Positions 7,886-16,997 of a stretch of 64,000 bases of DNA are shown one piece after another (the first letter of the stretch is position 1; every line of letters begins with the position of its first letter). The stretch spans positions 687,287-751,286 of the forward strand of contig NZ_BSOB01000010.1 of NCBI RefSeq assembly GCF_030160295.1. The letters run 5' to 3'. The notes below the pieces were generated by a model. The model saw only the letters and a program-made list of their open reading frames with translations, was not told the DNA's origin and did not search any database. The position numbers and the translations under genes are program-made. This DNA is from Dyella acidisoli (lineage in GTDB: Bacteria > Pseudomonadota > Gammaproteobacteria > Xanthomonadales > Rhodanobacteraceae).

Positions 7886-10774
7886 ATGCAAGCCCACTAC
7901 AATCGCTTGTCCATTGCAGTACGTCTGGCATTGTCCGTTGGCATCACCTCGTCAGCCGTCGTCGTCCACGCACAAGACAACAGCGCACAACAGAACAATT
8001 CGGCGCAGCAGAACACCTCCACGCAAAACACTGCAGAGCAACCCCAGGCGTCGAAAGCCAAAACGCTGGAAGCGATGACGGTGACCGGCTCGCTGATCCG
8101 CCGCGTCGATACCGAAACCGCCAGCCCCGTGATCACGCTGGACCGCGCCGCCCTCACCAACAACGGCAGCCCTACGCTTGGCGATGTGCTGCAGCAGTTG
8201 CCCAGCGTTTCCGGCTACGCCACCAATCCAGCCAACAACAGTAACGGCGGCGGCGTCGCCAGCCCAACGTTGGAAGGCGGTGATGGCGCTTCGCGCGTTT
8301 CGCTGCGCGGCATGGGCACCAACCGCACGCTGGTACTGGTGGATGGCCAACGCCTGGCCAACGCCGATCTCAACATGATTCCGCAGAACATGATCCAGAG
8401 CGTGGACGTGTTGGCCGAAGGCGCTTCGACCGCTTATGGTTCAGACGCGATCGGTGGCGTGGTGAACTTTCATCTGCGCAAGGATTTCAAGGGCGCGGAA
8501 TTCAGCATCAACGATGGCATTTCCAGCCACGGCGATGGCCAACGACGCGGCTTCAACTTCACCACCGGCGCCAGCGGCGAAGCTGGCAATATCGTGGCCG
8601 GTATCGATTGGAACAAATACACGCCTGTGCTGGCCACGCGGCGCGGTTTTTCACAGCAAGCGCTGTATCTGTCCAGCGGCGTAGTCGCACCGGCGGGTTC
8701 GCACACCACTCCCGCCGGGCACATCCTGATTCCAGCCGGTCTTTCGCCTGGCGGATGCGACGTCAACATCCAGGGCAACACCTATGTGACGCTAGCCCAG
8801 GGCAACGGCAGCAGCCTCAGCGACTACCGCTGCTTCCACAACGCTACCGACGTCTTCAACTACAACGGCTACAACTACATCCAGACCGAGCAGAAGCGCG
8901 TGAACTTCTTTGTGCTCGGCAACTACAACATCACGTCGAACCTCACGGCGTTTGCCGATGTGTTCTACAACCGCACCAACTCCGCCGGCCAGGACGCGCC
9001 AGCACCTACCGGCACCAGTGATGGCTGGTATATCGCGGCAAACAACCCGATCAACCCGTTCGGCGTCACCTTTGGTACGCCACCGGGCTTTGCCGGCACC
9101 AGCTACGTGATGAACACGCGCTTCACCGGACTGGGCACGCGCCTGCATACCTACGACACCGACAACTTCCAGATCAATACCGGCTTGCGCGGACATTTTG
9201 GCCAAAGCAGCTGGCTGTGGGACGCGAGCATCAATTACGGCTACACCAACCGCAGGCAGGTCGATTACAACGAAGTGAACATCGCCGCCCTGCAATCGGT
9301 GATCAACGCGGGGGTCAACATCTTCGACCAGTCCGATCCTTCCGTCACCGCCCAGTTGAAGAATGGCGTGGACTCACCGGTCTACCAGTACACCGCCGCG
9401 ATGAAGCAGGTGCAGTTCAATGCATCGGGCGAATTGTGGGATCTTCCCGCCGGCGCCATGCAGCTCTCCGCCGGCGCGCTGTATCGCTGGAATGGCATGA
9501 ACTACACGGTCACGCCGGACGCGATTCTCAATCCGGGTACCGCCACTTGCGCAGTGCTGGCCGAAGCCTGCGGCTCACCCGGCCGCGGCGCCATCAACGT
9601 GAAGGAGCTGTACGCCGAAACACTGATCCCGCTGCTATCGGAAAAACCAGGCGCCTACAGCTTGAACCTGGATCTGGGCGTGCGCGCATCTGACTACAGC
9701 ACCTCCGGCACCACCACCAACAAGAAGATCGCGCTGGAATACAAGCCGATTGCCGATCTGCTGATACGTGCCACTGCCACGCAGGTATTCCGCGCACCGA
9801 ACCTGGATGAACTGTACGACGGCATCACCATTACCAATCCCACCATCAACGATCCTTGCGTGGGGTTGAGTGCTGCAACGCTGGCCGCGCATCCGGTGGC
9901 CTGCGCATCGGTGCCACCGCAATGGCAAGGCAACCCGACCCCGCAGATCACCGGCTACTACTCGGGCGGTAAACCGGCGGGCGTTGCCCTCAAGCCCGAA
10001 CACGGCATGTCCTACGACCTGGGTCTGGTGTACTCACCGAGTTGGCTGGAAGGTTTTTCATCCACCATCGACGCTTGGCGCATCAATCTGCACGACCTGC
10101 TGACGCCGCTGGCTGCGCAAACCATTCTCAACGCGTGCTTCGCCAACGAAGGCAGTCCCTACTGCAACTTCATCCATCGCTACCCCAGCACCAACGCATT
10201 GGCCGGCGCGATCTACTTCATGAATACGCCGGAAGTGAACCTGGGCAACCTCAGCACCAGCGGTGTGGATTTCAGCACGAGCTATGCAATTCCGCACTTC
10301 GACCTGGGCAGCATCAACCCCGGCAATTTCAAGGTGGGACTCAACACCACCTACACCAGTTCGTTCTACAACGACTCCACGCCGGGCCAGCCCGGCGCGC
10401 ACGTGGTCAATTATGCGGGTACGTACACGCAGCAGTTCGGCAACATCGCTCGTTGGCGCGGCACACTCACGCTCAACTGGTCGTTGGGCAACTGGAGTGC
10501 GCAATGGCAGACGCGCTATATCCATCACCTGACCAACCTCAACGCCGATGCCGTCACCGGTGCGCCCGCGCCGGTTGCGTCGATCCTGTACCACTCGGCA
10601 CAGATCGCTTACTCGGTGCCGTCGATCAAGACGCGCTTCGAATTCGGCGTGGACAACATCGCCGACAAGGCACCGCCGCTGATCTACCAGAACGGCCTGA
10701 ACTACAACGTAGATACGTCGACTTATGACGTGCTGGGCCGCTATTACTGGGCCCGGGCTACGGTGAAGTTCTAA
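7886..10774 (+). CDS. TonB-dependent outer-membrane receptor
   Basis: A 962-residue receptor. The signal peptide runs to about residue 29 (VVVHA-QD), followed by a Q/N-rich linker (30-56), then a plug domain from about 60 (TVTGSLIRR, VLQQLPSVSG, VSLRGMGTNRTLVLVDGQR, YGSDAIGGVVNF). The long beta-barrel ends in the aromatic residue F (RATVKF). This belongs to the large iron-complex-receptor group of xanthomonads, whose ligands are mostly unknown. Gene neighbours are a TPR-sulfotransferase and a TPR-Asp/Asn hydroxylase. I chose the ATG at 7886. The in-frame start at 7640 would overlap the hydrolase and delay the signal peptide. Confidence 0.93.
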   Translation: MQAHYNRLSIAVRLALSVGITSSAVVVHAQDNSAQQNNSAQQNTSTQNTAEQPQASKAKTLEAMTVTGSLIRRVDTETASPVITLDRAALTNNGSPTLGDVLQQLPSVSGYATNPANNSNGGGVASPTLEGGDGASRVSLRGMGTNRTLVLVDGQRLANADLNMIPQNMIQSVDVLAEGASTAYGSDAIGGVVNFHLRKDFKGAEFSINDGISSHGDGQRRGFNFTTGASGEAGNIVAGIDWNKYTPVLATRRGFSQQALYLSSGVVAPAGSHTTPAGHILIPAGLSPGGCDVNIQGNTYVTLAQGNGSSLSDYRCFHNATDVFNYNGYNYIQTEQKRVNFFVLGNYNITSNLTAFADVFYNRTNSAGQDAPAPTGTSDGWYIAANNPINPFGVTFGTPPGFAGTSYVMNTRFTGLGTRLHTYDTDNFQINTGLRGHFGQSSWLWDASINYGYTNRRQVDYNEVNIAALQSVINAGVNIFDQSDPSVTAQLKNGVDSPVYQYTAAMKQVQFNASGELWDLPAGAMQLSAGALYRWNGMNYTVTPDAILNPGTATCAVLAEACGSPGRGAINVKELYAETLIPLLSEKPGAYSLNLDLGVRASDYSTSGTTTNKKIALEYKPIADLLIRATATQVFRAPNLDELYDGITITNPTINDPCVGLSAATLAAHPVACASVPPQWQGNPTPQITGYYSGGKPAGVALKPEHGMSYDLGLVYSPSWLEGFSSTIDAWRINLHDLLTPLAAQTILNACFANEGSPYCNFIHRYPSTNALAGAIYFMNTPEVNLGNLSTSGVDFSTSYAIPHFDLGSINPGNFKVGLNTTYTSSFYNDSTPGQPGAHVVNYAGTYTQQFGNIARWRGTLTLNWSLGNWSAQWQTRYIHHLTNLNADAVTGAPAPVASILYHSAQIAYSVPSIKTRFEFGVDNIADKAPPLIYQNGLNYNVDTSTYDVLGRYYWARATVKF

Positions 10775-10793
10775 AAAAATCATGCCGTGAACC

Positions 10794-10913
10794 GCTCCCT
10801 ACCCTACGTGCAGTAGGGGAGGGTTGGGGTGGGGTGAGGCAACCTCGCGGCAAGCTCAAACAACCCCACCCCAGCCCTCCCCTGCCAAGCAGGGGAGGGA
10901 GCCATACACTACG
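10794..10913. repeat. Imperfect palindromic intergenic repeat, about 45-bp arms
   Basis: The left arm (10794 to about 10838) and the right arm (about 10864-10913) are inverted copies built on GGGGAGGG and TGGGGTGGGGT. The element lies between the receptor stop and the sulfotransferase start. It may act as a terminator or stabilise the 3' end of the receptor mRNA. Elements with this sequence style are common between genes in this order. Confidence 0.8.
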
Positions 10914-10927
10914 CCGGAACACGCAGC

Positions 10928-12784
10928 TTGGATCCATTCCTGACAACGTCCGATCGCGAACGGGAAGCCGCCATGCTCGCCGCCTTTCATCAGGGCGACA
11001 TGGACCGCGTGCTCACCCTGAGCGAAACCCTTCCCGAAAGCGAAACCACACTACTGCTACGCGCGCTTGCACTACGCGCCACAGGCAGGCCGCACGAAGC
11101 GCTACCCCTGCTCATCCGGCTGACCCGACTGGCGCCGCGCACTTTCGAATACTGGAACAACCTGGGGCTAGTCGCTCGCGAATCAGGCGATGCAGAAACC
11201 GCTGCCCAGGCCCTTGAGCACGCCTTGAAGCTGGCTCCGCAAAACGCCGACGTGCATTACAACCTCGGCCTGCTCCACCTTCAACAGAAGAACTGGCTGG
11301 CCGCCCGCGAGTCGCTCCTGGAAGCCGTGCAGCTCGCGCCGAATTTCATCGAAGCACGGCTGCAAGCCGCGCATGCCAGCCATGTGTGCGGTGACAACGT
11401 CACCGAAGAAGCCATGCTGGAGAACGCTGCCGCCTGGCCGCCACAACCTGCTGAGCAAGCGCTGACACTGGCGAGCATGTTGTCCACGTTAGGTCAGCAG
11501 GAGATTGCGCTGCACACGCTGAAACAAGCGTTGCTGCCGGAAAACGACACAACTCAACAGTTACGCGGACGCATCATTGCCATGCGTGCTTTGCTGCATG
11601 AGCGCGGCAATCAGCTCGATCAAGCCGATGCCGAACTAACACAGCTGCCGTTGGACAATGTGTCAGCACAGCAACCGCAGCTGGCTTGCGCCACATGGTT
11701 GGCGCACGCGGCCGTGGCTGCGCGACGTGGTGATATGCAACACGCCGCCGAACTCTACGAACGCATCCTGGCAATCGCGGACGATGCGGACGTACACGCG
11801 CAAGCCGCCTTCGGACTTGCCGCCGCACGCGACAAGCAGGCACGCCGCGACGATGCATGGCAGGCTCTACAACACGCGCATGCAACGCAGCTCACCATCG
11901 CACGCACCATCGTTCCCGAGCTGATGGCCGAAGACAGCGAGCCGCTGGCCATGGCCAAGCTTTGCGTAAATCGCATCGAACGTGATCGCTGGAAACCCTT
12001 GAAATCGCCGCGCGCCGAGCAGAGCCCGGTCTTCGTGGTCGGCTTTCCACGCTCAGGCACCACGCTGCTGGAACAGATGCTGGATGCACATCCTGATTTC
12101 TGTGCGATGGACGAACGCGGCTTCATCCATGAGTTGACCGAGCGAATGAACTTCGCCGGCCAACCCTATCCTTCCGCATTGGCCAACCTCACTGACGTGG
12201 AAGCCGATCAGCTGCGCGAGGTTTACGCGGCAATGGTGCACCACGTCGTTCCGCAACTAGGCACGCGACGGCTCGTCGACAAGAATCCACTCAACATGCT
12301 GTGCCTGCCGATGATCGTGCGGTTGTTTCCGGAAGCGCGCATCATCCTGTGCCTGCGCCATCCCTGCGATGTATTGCTGAGTTGCTATATGCAGCCATTC
12401 CGCTCACCGGCATTCATGGTCTTGTGTAGCTCGCTGGAACGATTGGCACACAGCTACGTGCGTGCGCTCGATCACTGGTTCAGCCAAACGGAAGTGTTTG
12501 CGCCAAGGGTATTGGAATGGCGCTATGAATCAGTCGTTGCGCGTTTCGACGAACACGTGCAGCAGCTGGGTCATTTCCTCGATGTCGACGATGCCGCGCC
12601 GATGGCGCGCTTTGCCGAACATGCGCGCAGCAGGGGTTACATCAGCACACCAAGCTACGCGCAGGTGACGCAAAGCATCCACAGTCGCGCGGTGCATCGC
12701 TGGCACGCGTATCGCGAGATGTTCGAGCCGGTGTTGCCGATTCTGCGACCGGTGATGGCGCGGCTTGGTTACTCAGATGTGTAA
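10928..12784 (+). CDS. TPR-repeat sulfotransferase
   Basis: A 618-residue protein with N-terminal TPR helices (about 30-300; for example FEYWNNLGLVARESGDAETA and VHYNLGLLHLQQKNW) and a C-terminal sulfotransferase domain. The PAPS-binding loop is FVVGFPRSGTTLLEQML at about 366-382, and a second 3'-phosphate patch is RIILCLRHPCDVLLSCY. It presumably moves sulfate from PAPS to a protein or small molecule; the acceptor is unknown. No signal peptide is visible. The start is either TTG at 10928 or ATG at 10973, and the sequence does not decide. It follows the receptor gene with the palindromic repeat between them. Confidence 0.85.
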   Translation: MDPFLTTSDREREAAMLAAFHQGDMDRVLTLSETLPESETTLLLRALALRATGRPHEALPLLIRLTRLAPRTFEYWNNLGLVARESGDAETAAQALEHALKLAPQNADVHYNLGLLHLQQKNWLAARESLLEAVQLAPNFIEARLQAAHASHVCGDNVTEEAMLENAAAWPPQPAEQALTLASMLSTLGQQEIALHTLKQALLPENDTTQQLRGRIIAMRALLHERGNQLDQADAELTQLPLDNVSAQQPQLACATWLAHAAVAARRGDMQHAAELYERILAIADDADVHAQAAFGLAAARDKQARRDDAWQALQHAHATQLTIARTIVPELMAEDSEPLAMAKLCVNRIERDRWKPLKSPRAEQSPVFVVGFPRSGTTLLEQMLDAHPDFCAMDERGFIHELTERMNFAGQPYPSALANLTDVEADQLREVYAAMVHHVVPQLGTRRLVDKNPLNMLCLPMIVRLFPEARIILCLRHPCDVLLSCYMQPFRSPAFMVLCSSLERLAHSYVRALDHWFSQTEVFAPRVLEWRYESVVARFDEHVQQLGHFLDVDDAAPMARFAEHARSRGYISTPSYAQVTQSIHSRAVHRWHAYREMFEPVLPILRPVMARLGYSDV

Positions 12785-12785
12785 G

Positions 12786-12803
12786 TTGGGGTTTGCGCCC
12801 CAA
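12786..12803. terminator. GC hairpin between convergent genes
   Basis: TTGGGG and CCCCAA flank a short loop between the convergent sulfotransferase and hydroxylase genes. There is no clear T tract, so termination efficiency is uncertain. Confidence 0.5.
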
Positions 12804-12804
12804 C

Positions 12805-14013
12805 CTACGCCACACTGGTCGTATTGAAATCACCGATCGCTTCGATCAGCGCGGTGACTGCCTCGCGTTCGGCCTCGGTCAGATCGGGATTCCAACTGTC
12901 CAGGATCAACACCACGCGCGTTTCGCTGCTGCGATTCCAAGCTTCGTGCTCGAACGTGTCATCGAACGTCACGCAACACCCTTCCTGCCAGACATGCTTT
13001 TCGCCACCCACGCGCAAGGCGCAGTCCGGCGGCACGATCAGTGGCAGGTGCGTCACCAGGCGCACGTTGGTCACCCCCGTATGCGGCAGGATATGCGTGC
13101 CTGGACTCAACACGGAGAACAGCGTTTCCGGAGCGTGGTCGCGGATATGCGTGAGCGGCAAGTTATCCAATAACGCCGCTGTGCGCGGACAAGCCGCCGC
13201 GTGCTCGTCATAGCGCTCACCGTGCCGATAGAAAAAATACGCATCCCAGGCCGCAGGGTGCGCCCCTGACGACTGCAACATCGCCTGCTGCGATTGGCCC
13301 GGCGATGGCGCCCCGAGAAATGCCTCCAGGTTTTGTTCCTGCGTGAGCACGGTGCGAAGCTCGTCGCGTATCCCATCCGCGGCAGCCTCCAGCACGTCCT
13401 GCCACGGGAAGCGCTCTCGCGGGTAATAGGGCTGGCTGGGAATATCCGGAAAATAGAAAAACTTGGGCCGCTGGCGTGGATCGGCCATGGCAATGGCGCG
13501 CTCGCCTAGATAGCCGTCCAAACCATGCTGCACCCGTCGCATTTCGCTGGCGCCATAACGTTGCAGCAAAGGTTCCAGCACGCGATGGAACCAGGCCATC
13601 CGTCCGGCTTCGACGTAGCGCATAGCGTGCTTCACCACTTCGCGCAGACCAGGGGCGGTAGTGTCGTCACTGAGCCAACGCCCTTGGCTTTGTGCTGTGC
13701 GCAGCGCGCCAAAGTAGGCCGTCAACGCCTCATGAGGTTGGCCGAGCTGTTCCAGTGCGATACCCAAGCGCAGGCGCACCACGAAGAGTTCCGGTGCCAC
13801 ACCGAGGGCACGCTGCAGTGTCTGAGCGGCGGCGGAAAAGTCGGCGTCGAAGAGTTGCGCAGTGCCCACCACCTGCAAGGCTTCCAAGTCGCTCGGCACT
13901 TCACCTAGCACATGCTGGAACAGCTGTGCGGCCTGCTGCAGATCCCCACGGTCCAGGCAGGCATGCGCGGCTTCCCGCCATTGCGCAAGCGACGTTGCGG
14001 CTGGCGTGTTCAT
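12805..14013 (-). CDS. TPR-containing aspartyl/asparaginyl beta-hydroxylase-like dioxygenase
   Basis: 402 residues. N-terminal TPR-like helices occupy about 10-120 (DLQQAAQLFQHVLGEVPSDL). A C-terminal Asp/Asn beta-hydroxylase fold covers about 230-390, with iron/2-oxoglutarate motifs HTGVTNVRLVTHLPL and FDDTFEHEAWNRS; the final R of RVVLILDSW should contact 2-oxoglutarate. Eukaryotic relatives hydroxylate Asp/Asn in EGF domains; the bacterial target is unknown. The ATG at 14013 (MNTPAATSL) is preceded by GGGGAGG. The in-frame start at 14073 has no support. It is convergent with the TPR-sulfotransferase. The shared TPR architecture suggests both act on protein partners. Confidence 0.85.
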   Translation of the reverse strand: MNTPAATSLAQWREAAHACLDRGDLQQAAQLFQHVLGEVPSDLEALQVVGTAQLFDADFSAAAQTLQRALGVAPELFVVRLRLGIALEQLGQPHEALTAYFGALRTAQSQGRWLSDDTTAPGLREVVKHAMRYVEAGRMAWFHRVLEPLLQRYGASEMRRVQHGLDGYLGERAIAMADPRQRPKFFYFPDIPSQPYYPRERFPWQDVLEAAADGIRDELRTVLTQEQNLEAFLGAPSPGQSQQAMLQSSGAHPAAWDAYFFYRHGERYDEHAAACPRTAALLDNLPLTHIRDHAPETLFSVLSPGTHILPHTGVTNVRLVTHLPLIVPPDCALRVGGEKHVWQEGCCVTFDDTFEHEAWNRSSETRVVLILDSWNPDLTEAEREAVTALIEAIGDFNTTSVA

Positions 14014-14187
14014 GGAATAAGCCTCCCCTCCCCCGGCTCGGCCTTTATCGCACACCGATGACCACTTTCCCACGGTGTTTTAGGCAAAAAAGTGGCCACG
14101 GCAACCTCTTTGCAACGATTTCGCCATCGCACGGTGACGTTGCGCTATCAGACTGTGCTCCCGGCAACCAAACCCGGGAGAGACGCC

Positions 14188-15051
14188 ATGGCCATTCTTC
14201 GTTGCCGAAGCGCCTTCATTTCTGACGTACATCTGGGCACACCGGACTGCAAGGCGGCCTACCTGCTGGATTTCCTGCGCAGCCTGCAGTGCGAGAAGCT
14301 GTACTTGGTCGGCGACATCATCGATCTGGAATCCCTGAGCCGCCGCCGCTGGTGGCATCCGGACCACGGCACCGTGATCGCCGAGGTGCTGGACATGGCA
14401 CGCCGCGGGGTCGAGGTCACCTACATTCCCGGCAATCACGACTGCGCGCTCCGTGGCCTGGTGGGGCAATCCATTTGCGGTGTGCGCATCGAACTGGATG
14501 CCATTCACGTGGGCGCCGACGGCCGCCGCTACCGCGTGAGCCACGGCGATGAATACGATCCCGAGCAGATCGGCCGCAGCTGGATGCTGCATCTGGGCGA
14601 AGCGATGCATCGTTTCGTGTGCTGGGGCAACCGTCGCGTCAATGCCTGGCGCCGACGCATGGCGATGCCATACCTCCCGCTGTCGATCATCGTGAAATCG
14701 CACATCGGCAAGGCGCTGGCCTATATCCGCGCCTATGAGGAACGCGTCGCCACCGGAGCGCGCGAACACGGCGTGGACGGCCATATCTGCGGCCATATCC
14801 ATTTCGGCCAGGTGCGCACCATCGACGGCGTGGTGTACCTCAACGACGGCGATTGGGTGGAACACTGCACCGCGCTGATCGAAGACGAACATGGCGCGAT
14901 GGAGCTCATCCACTGGAGCGAACATACCACCGCGCTGGGTCACGCCACCCGCGAGTTGGTACAGCCTTCACCCATGGCCGCGCTGGCGCTGGCGCCCCTG
15001 GCTCGGCGCAAGAAGCGCGAGGAACTGGACGATCTACCGTCCGCTGCCTGA
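14188..15051 (+). CDS. UDP-2,3-diacylglucosamine diphosphatase-like metallophosphatase
   Basis: A 287-residue calcineurin-like phosphoesterase of the LpxH-related group (COG2908). Metal-binding motifs appear in order: DVHLG, GDIID, GNHD, SHGDEYD and GHIHFG. In lipid A synthesis this activity makes lipid X from UDP-diacylglucosamine. It is longer than E. coli LpxH (240 aa), so a different phosphatase role cannot be excluded. The ATG at 14188 is preceded by GGGAGAG at 14176-14182. Confidence 0.8.
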   Translation: MAILRCRSAFISDVHLGTPDCKAAYLLDFLRSLQCEKLYLVGDIIDLESLSRRRWWHPDHGTVIAEVLDMARRGVEVTYIPGNHDCALRGLVGQSICGVRIELDAIHVGADGRRYRVSHGDEYDPEQIGRSWMLHLGEAMHRFVCWGNRRVNAWRRRMAMPYLPLSIIVKSHIGKALAYIRAYEERVATGAREHGVDGHICGHIHFGQVRTIDGVVYLNDGDWVEHCTALIEDEHGAMELIHWSEHTTALGHATRELVQPSPMAALALAPLARRKKREELDDLPSAA

Positions 15052-15059
15052 GCTAAGCA

Positions 15060-15080
15060 GGCCGGGATTGCATCCCGGCC
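15060..15080 (+). terminator. Perfect GC hairpin after the metallophosphatase
   Basis: GGCCGGGAT (15060-15068) and ATCCCGGCC (15072-15080) form a 9-bp stem with a TGC loop directly after the stop codon. There is no T tract. Confidence 0.55.
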
Positions 15081-15190
15081 TACGGATCCGGCGAAGGCCC
15101 AGGTGACGGCGTAAATTTCCACACCTTGAACCTGCCAGCTACGCCGGCATATGAGGAGCGATACAATATCCCTCTTTGCCGGAGCCTCTC

Positions 15191-16117
15191 ATGTCCCTCG
15201 ACACCGCCACCCGCGACCGTATTGAAACCCTGCTGAAGGACCACCGCGTGGTGCTGTTCATGAAGGGCACGCGTTCCCAGCCCATGTGCGGCTTCTCCGC
15301 CGCCGCCACCAACACGCTCAACGAACTCCTGCCGGATTACCACACCGTCAACGTGCTGGAAGATCAGGAAATCCGCGAGGGCATCAAGGCGTTCGGCAAC
15401 TGGCCGACCATTCCGCAGCTCTACGTTGATGGTGAGCTGGTCGGCGGTGCCGACATCATTCGCCAGATGTACGGCAGCGGCGAATTGCACCAGTTGTTCG
15501 GCGCGGCACTGCCGGACCGCACACCGCCGGAAATCACCATTACCGACAAGGCCGCCGAAGCCATTCGTCAGGGCACGGCGAACGCACAAGGCTTGGCACT
15601 GCATCTGGAAATCGGCCCGGACCACAGCGCCGGCTTCCAGCTCGCGCCCGGCAGCGAACACGACATCGTGGTCACCGCCAACGGCATCGAAGTGCATTTC
15701 GATCCCGCCAGCGCGCAGCGCGCCAAGGGCATCGTGATCGATTGGGTCTCCACCATGCAGGGTGAAGGCCTGAGCCTGAAGTTTCCCGGTGCCGGTGGCG
15801 GCGTCCAGTCGATGAGCGTGCAGGAACTCAAGAACCGCCTCGCCGCGGGCAACATCACCCTGATCGACACGCGCCCGGCGCAGGGTCGTGCCATCGCCTC
15901 GCCGCTCGCTCAGGCACGCATTCTGGAAGAAGAAGGCTACGCCGCACTCGCCAACCTGCCCAAGGACACACCGCTCGCTTTCATGTGCCATCACGGCATT
16001 TCCAGCCGCGGCGTGGCGGACCAATTCGTTGCGCACGGTTTCACGCAGGTGTACAGCGTGGATGGCGGCATTGATGCGTGGGCGGCGGAAATCGATACCA
16101 GCGTGCCGCGTTACTAA
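15191..16117 (+). CDS. grxD: Monothiol glutaredoxin fused to IscA-like and rhodanese domains
   Basis: 308 residues with three domains. Residues 5-108 are a Grx4-type monothiol glutaredoxin with the CGFS active site (C33) and the WPTIPQLYVDG glutathione/Fe-S patch. Residues about 112-200 resemble the HesB/IscA fold but contain no cysteine, so this part cannot hold a cluster as IscA does. Residues about 205-308 are a rhodanese domain with C266 in CHHGISSR. Family Grx4 proteins carry and deliver [2Fe-2S] clusters; the rhodanese part suggests a sulfur-transfer link. The start at 15191 has GGAG at 15181-15184. It is single-gene, with a strong terminator after it. Confidence 0.9.
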   Translation: MSLDTATRDRIETLLKDHRVVLFMKGTRSQPMCGFSAAATNTLNELLPDYHTVNVLEDQEIREGIKAFGNWPTIPQLYVDGELVGGADIIRQMYGSGELHQLFGAALPDRTPPEITITDKAAEAIRQGTANAQGLALHLEIGPDHSAGFQLAPGSEHDIVVTANGIEVHFDPASAQRAKGIVIDWVSTMQGEGLSLKFPGAGGGVQSMSVQELKNRLAAGNITLIDTRPAQGRAIASPLAQARILEEEGYAALANLPKDTPLAFMCHHGISSRGVADQFVAHGFTQVYSVDGGIDAWAAEIDTSVPRY

Positions 16118-16143
16118 GCTCTCGCATCGGCTCATCACAATAC

Positions 16144-16171
16144 ATACGGGGCTTCGGCCCCGTATTTTTTT
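16144..16171 (+). terminator. Rho-independent terminator after grxD fusion
   Basis: TACGGGGC (16145-16152), TTCG loop, GCCCCGTA (16157-16164), then seven T. This is a classic intrinsic terminator. Confidence 0.9.
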
Positions 16172-16220
16172 GCCTGCGATAGGCTATGTAGAGGTACCGA
16201 ACCACCCAAGACCGCCCAGC

Positions 16221-16919
16221 ATGCGCTGCCTGTTGATCGAGGACGACATCCAGACCGCCCGCTTCATCCACGATGGCCTGCTTCGCGCCGGCCACGAGGT
16301 GACGCTATGCGGGGACGGTACCAGCGGACTGCAGCAAGCCGTTGCCCATGCCTGGGACGTGATCGTGCTCGACCGCATGCTGCCCGGCGGTATCGACGGG
16401 CTTACCGTGCTTGCCTCGCTGCGTGCCCAGAACGATCACACACCCGTGCTGGTGCTCAGCGCGCTGGCCAGCCTCGACGAACGCGTGCGCGGCCTGCGCG
16501 AGGGTTGCGACGATTACCTCACCAAGCCCTTCGCTTTCGAGGAACTGCAGGCGCGCGTCGAAGCGCTGGGCCGGCGCGCTGCCCTGGCTGACAATCCGAA
16601 CGTGTTGACCGTAGCCGATCTATCGGTGGATACGCGCACCCGTCGCGCCTATCGCGCCGGCAAGCCGATTGCGCTGCAGCCGCGTGAATACCAACTCTTG
16701 GAATACCTGGTGCGCCATCAGGGCGAGGTCGTCACGCGCAAGATGCTGCTGGCAGCGGTGTGGGGCTACCACTTCGATCCCGAAACCAATGTCATCGACG
16801 TGCAGATGAGTCGTCTGCGCAATAAGGTGGATCGTGATTTTCCTCTCTCGCTGATCCATACCGTGCGCGGCGTGGGCTATACCGTCCAGCCGACCGCCGA
16901 CGAAGCCGTGCATGACTGA
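16221..16919 (+). CDS. OmpR-family response regulator
   Basis: A 232-residue two-domain regulator. The receiver domain (1-115) has acidic residues D8-D9, phosphoacceptor D51 (VIVLDRMLP) and K in LTKPF. The winged-helix DNA-binding domain (about 130-225) has REYQLLEYLVRH and VRGVGYTV. It sits just before its histidine kinase (79-base gap) and upstream of an RND pump, and is the likely regulator of that pump. The start at 16221 gives MRCLLIEDD, the canonical receiver N-terminus; the longer frame upstream overlaps grxD and is rejected. Confidence 0.93.
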   Translation: MRCLLIEDDIQTARFIHDGLLRAGHEVTLCGDGTSGLQQAVAHAWDVIVLDRMLPGGIDGLTVLASLRAQNDHTPVLVLSALASLDERVRGLREGCDDYLTKPFAFEELQARVEALGRRAALADNPNVLTVADLSVDTRTRRAYRAGKPIALQPREYQLLEYLVRHQGEVVTRKMLLAAVWGYHFDPETNVIDVQMSRLRNKVDRDFPLSLIHTVRGVGYTVQPTADEAVHD

Positions 16920-16997
16920 GAGTCTGCTTTCGCATGCCAAGTGCCCCGCGTGCTGCCGCATGGCGGCCACTCAGACGCAACGAGGAGTGCTTGGCAT

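Noticed and set aside
10758..10946. Small protein with PPLLGRGGLGWG motif
   Set aside because: It is a translation of the palindromic repeat at 10794-10913 and not a gene.
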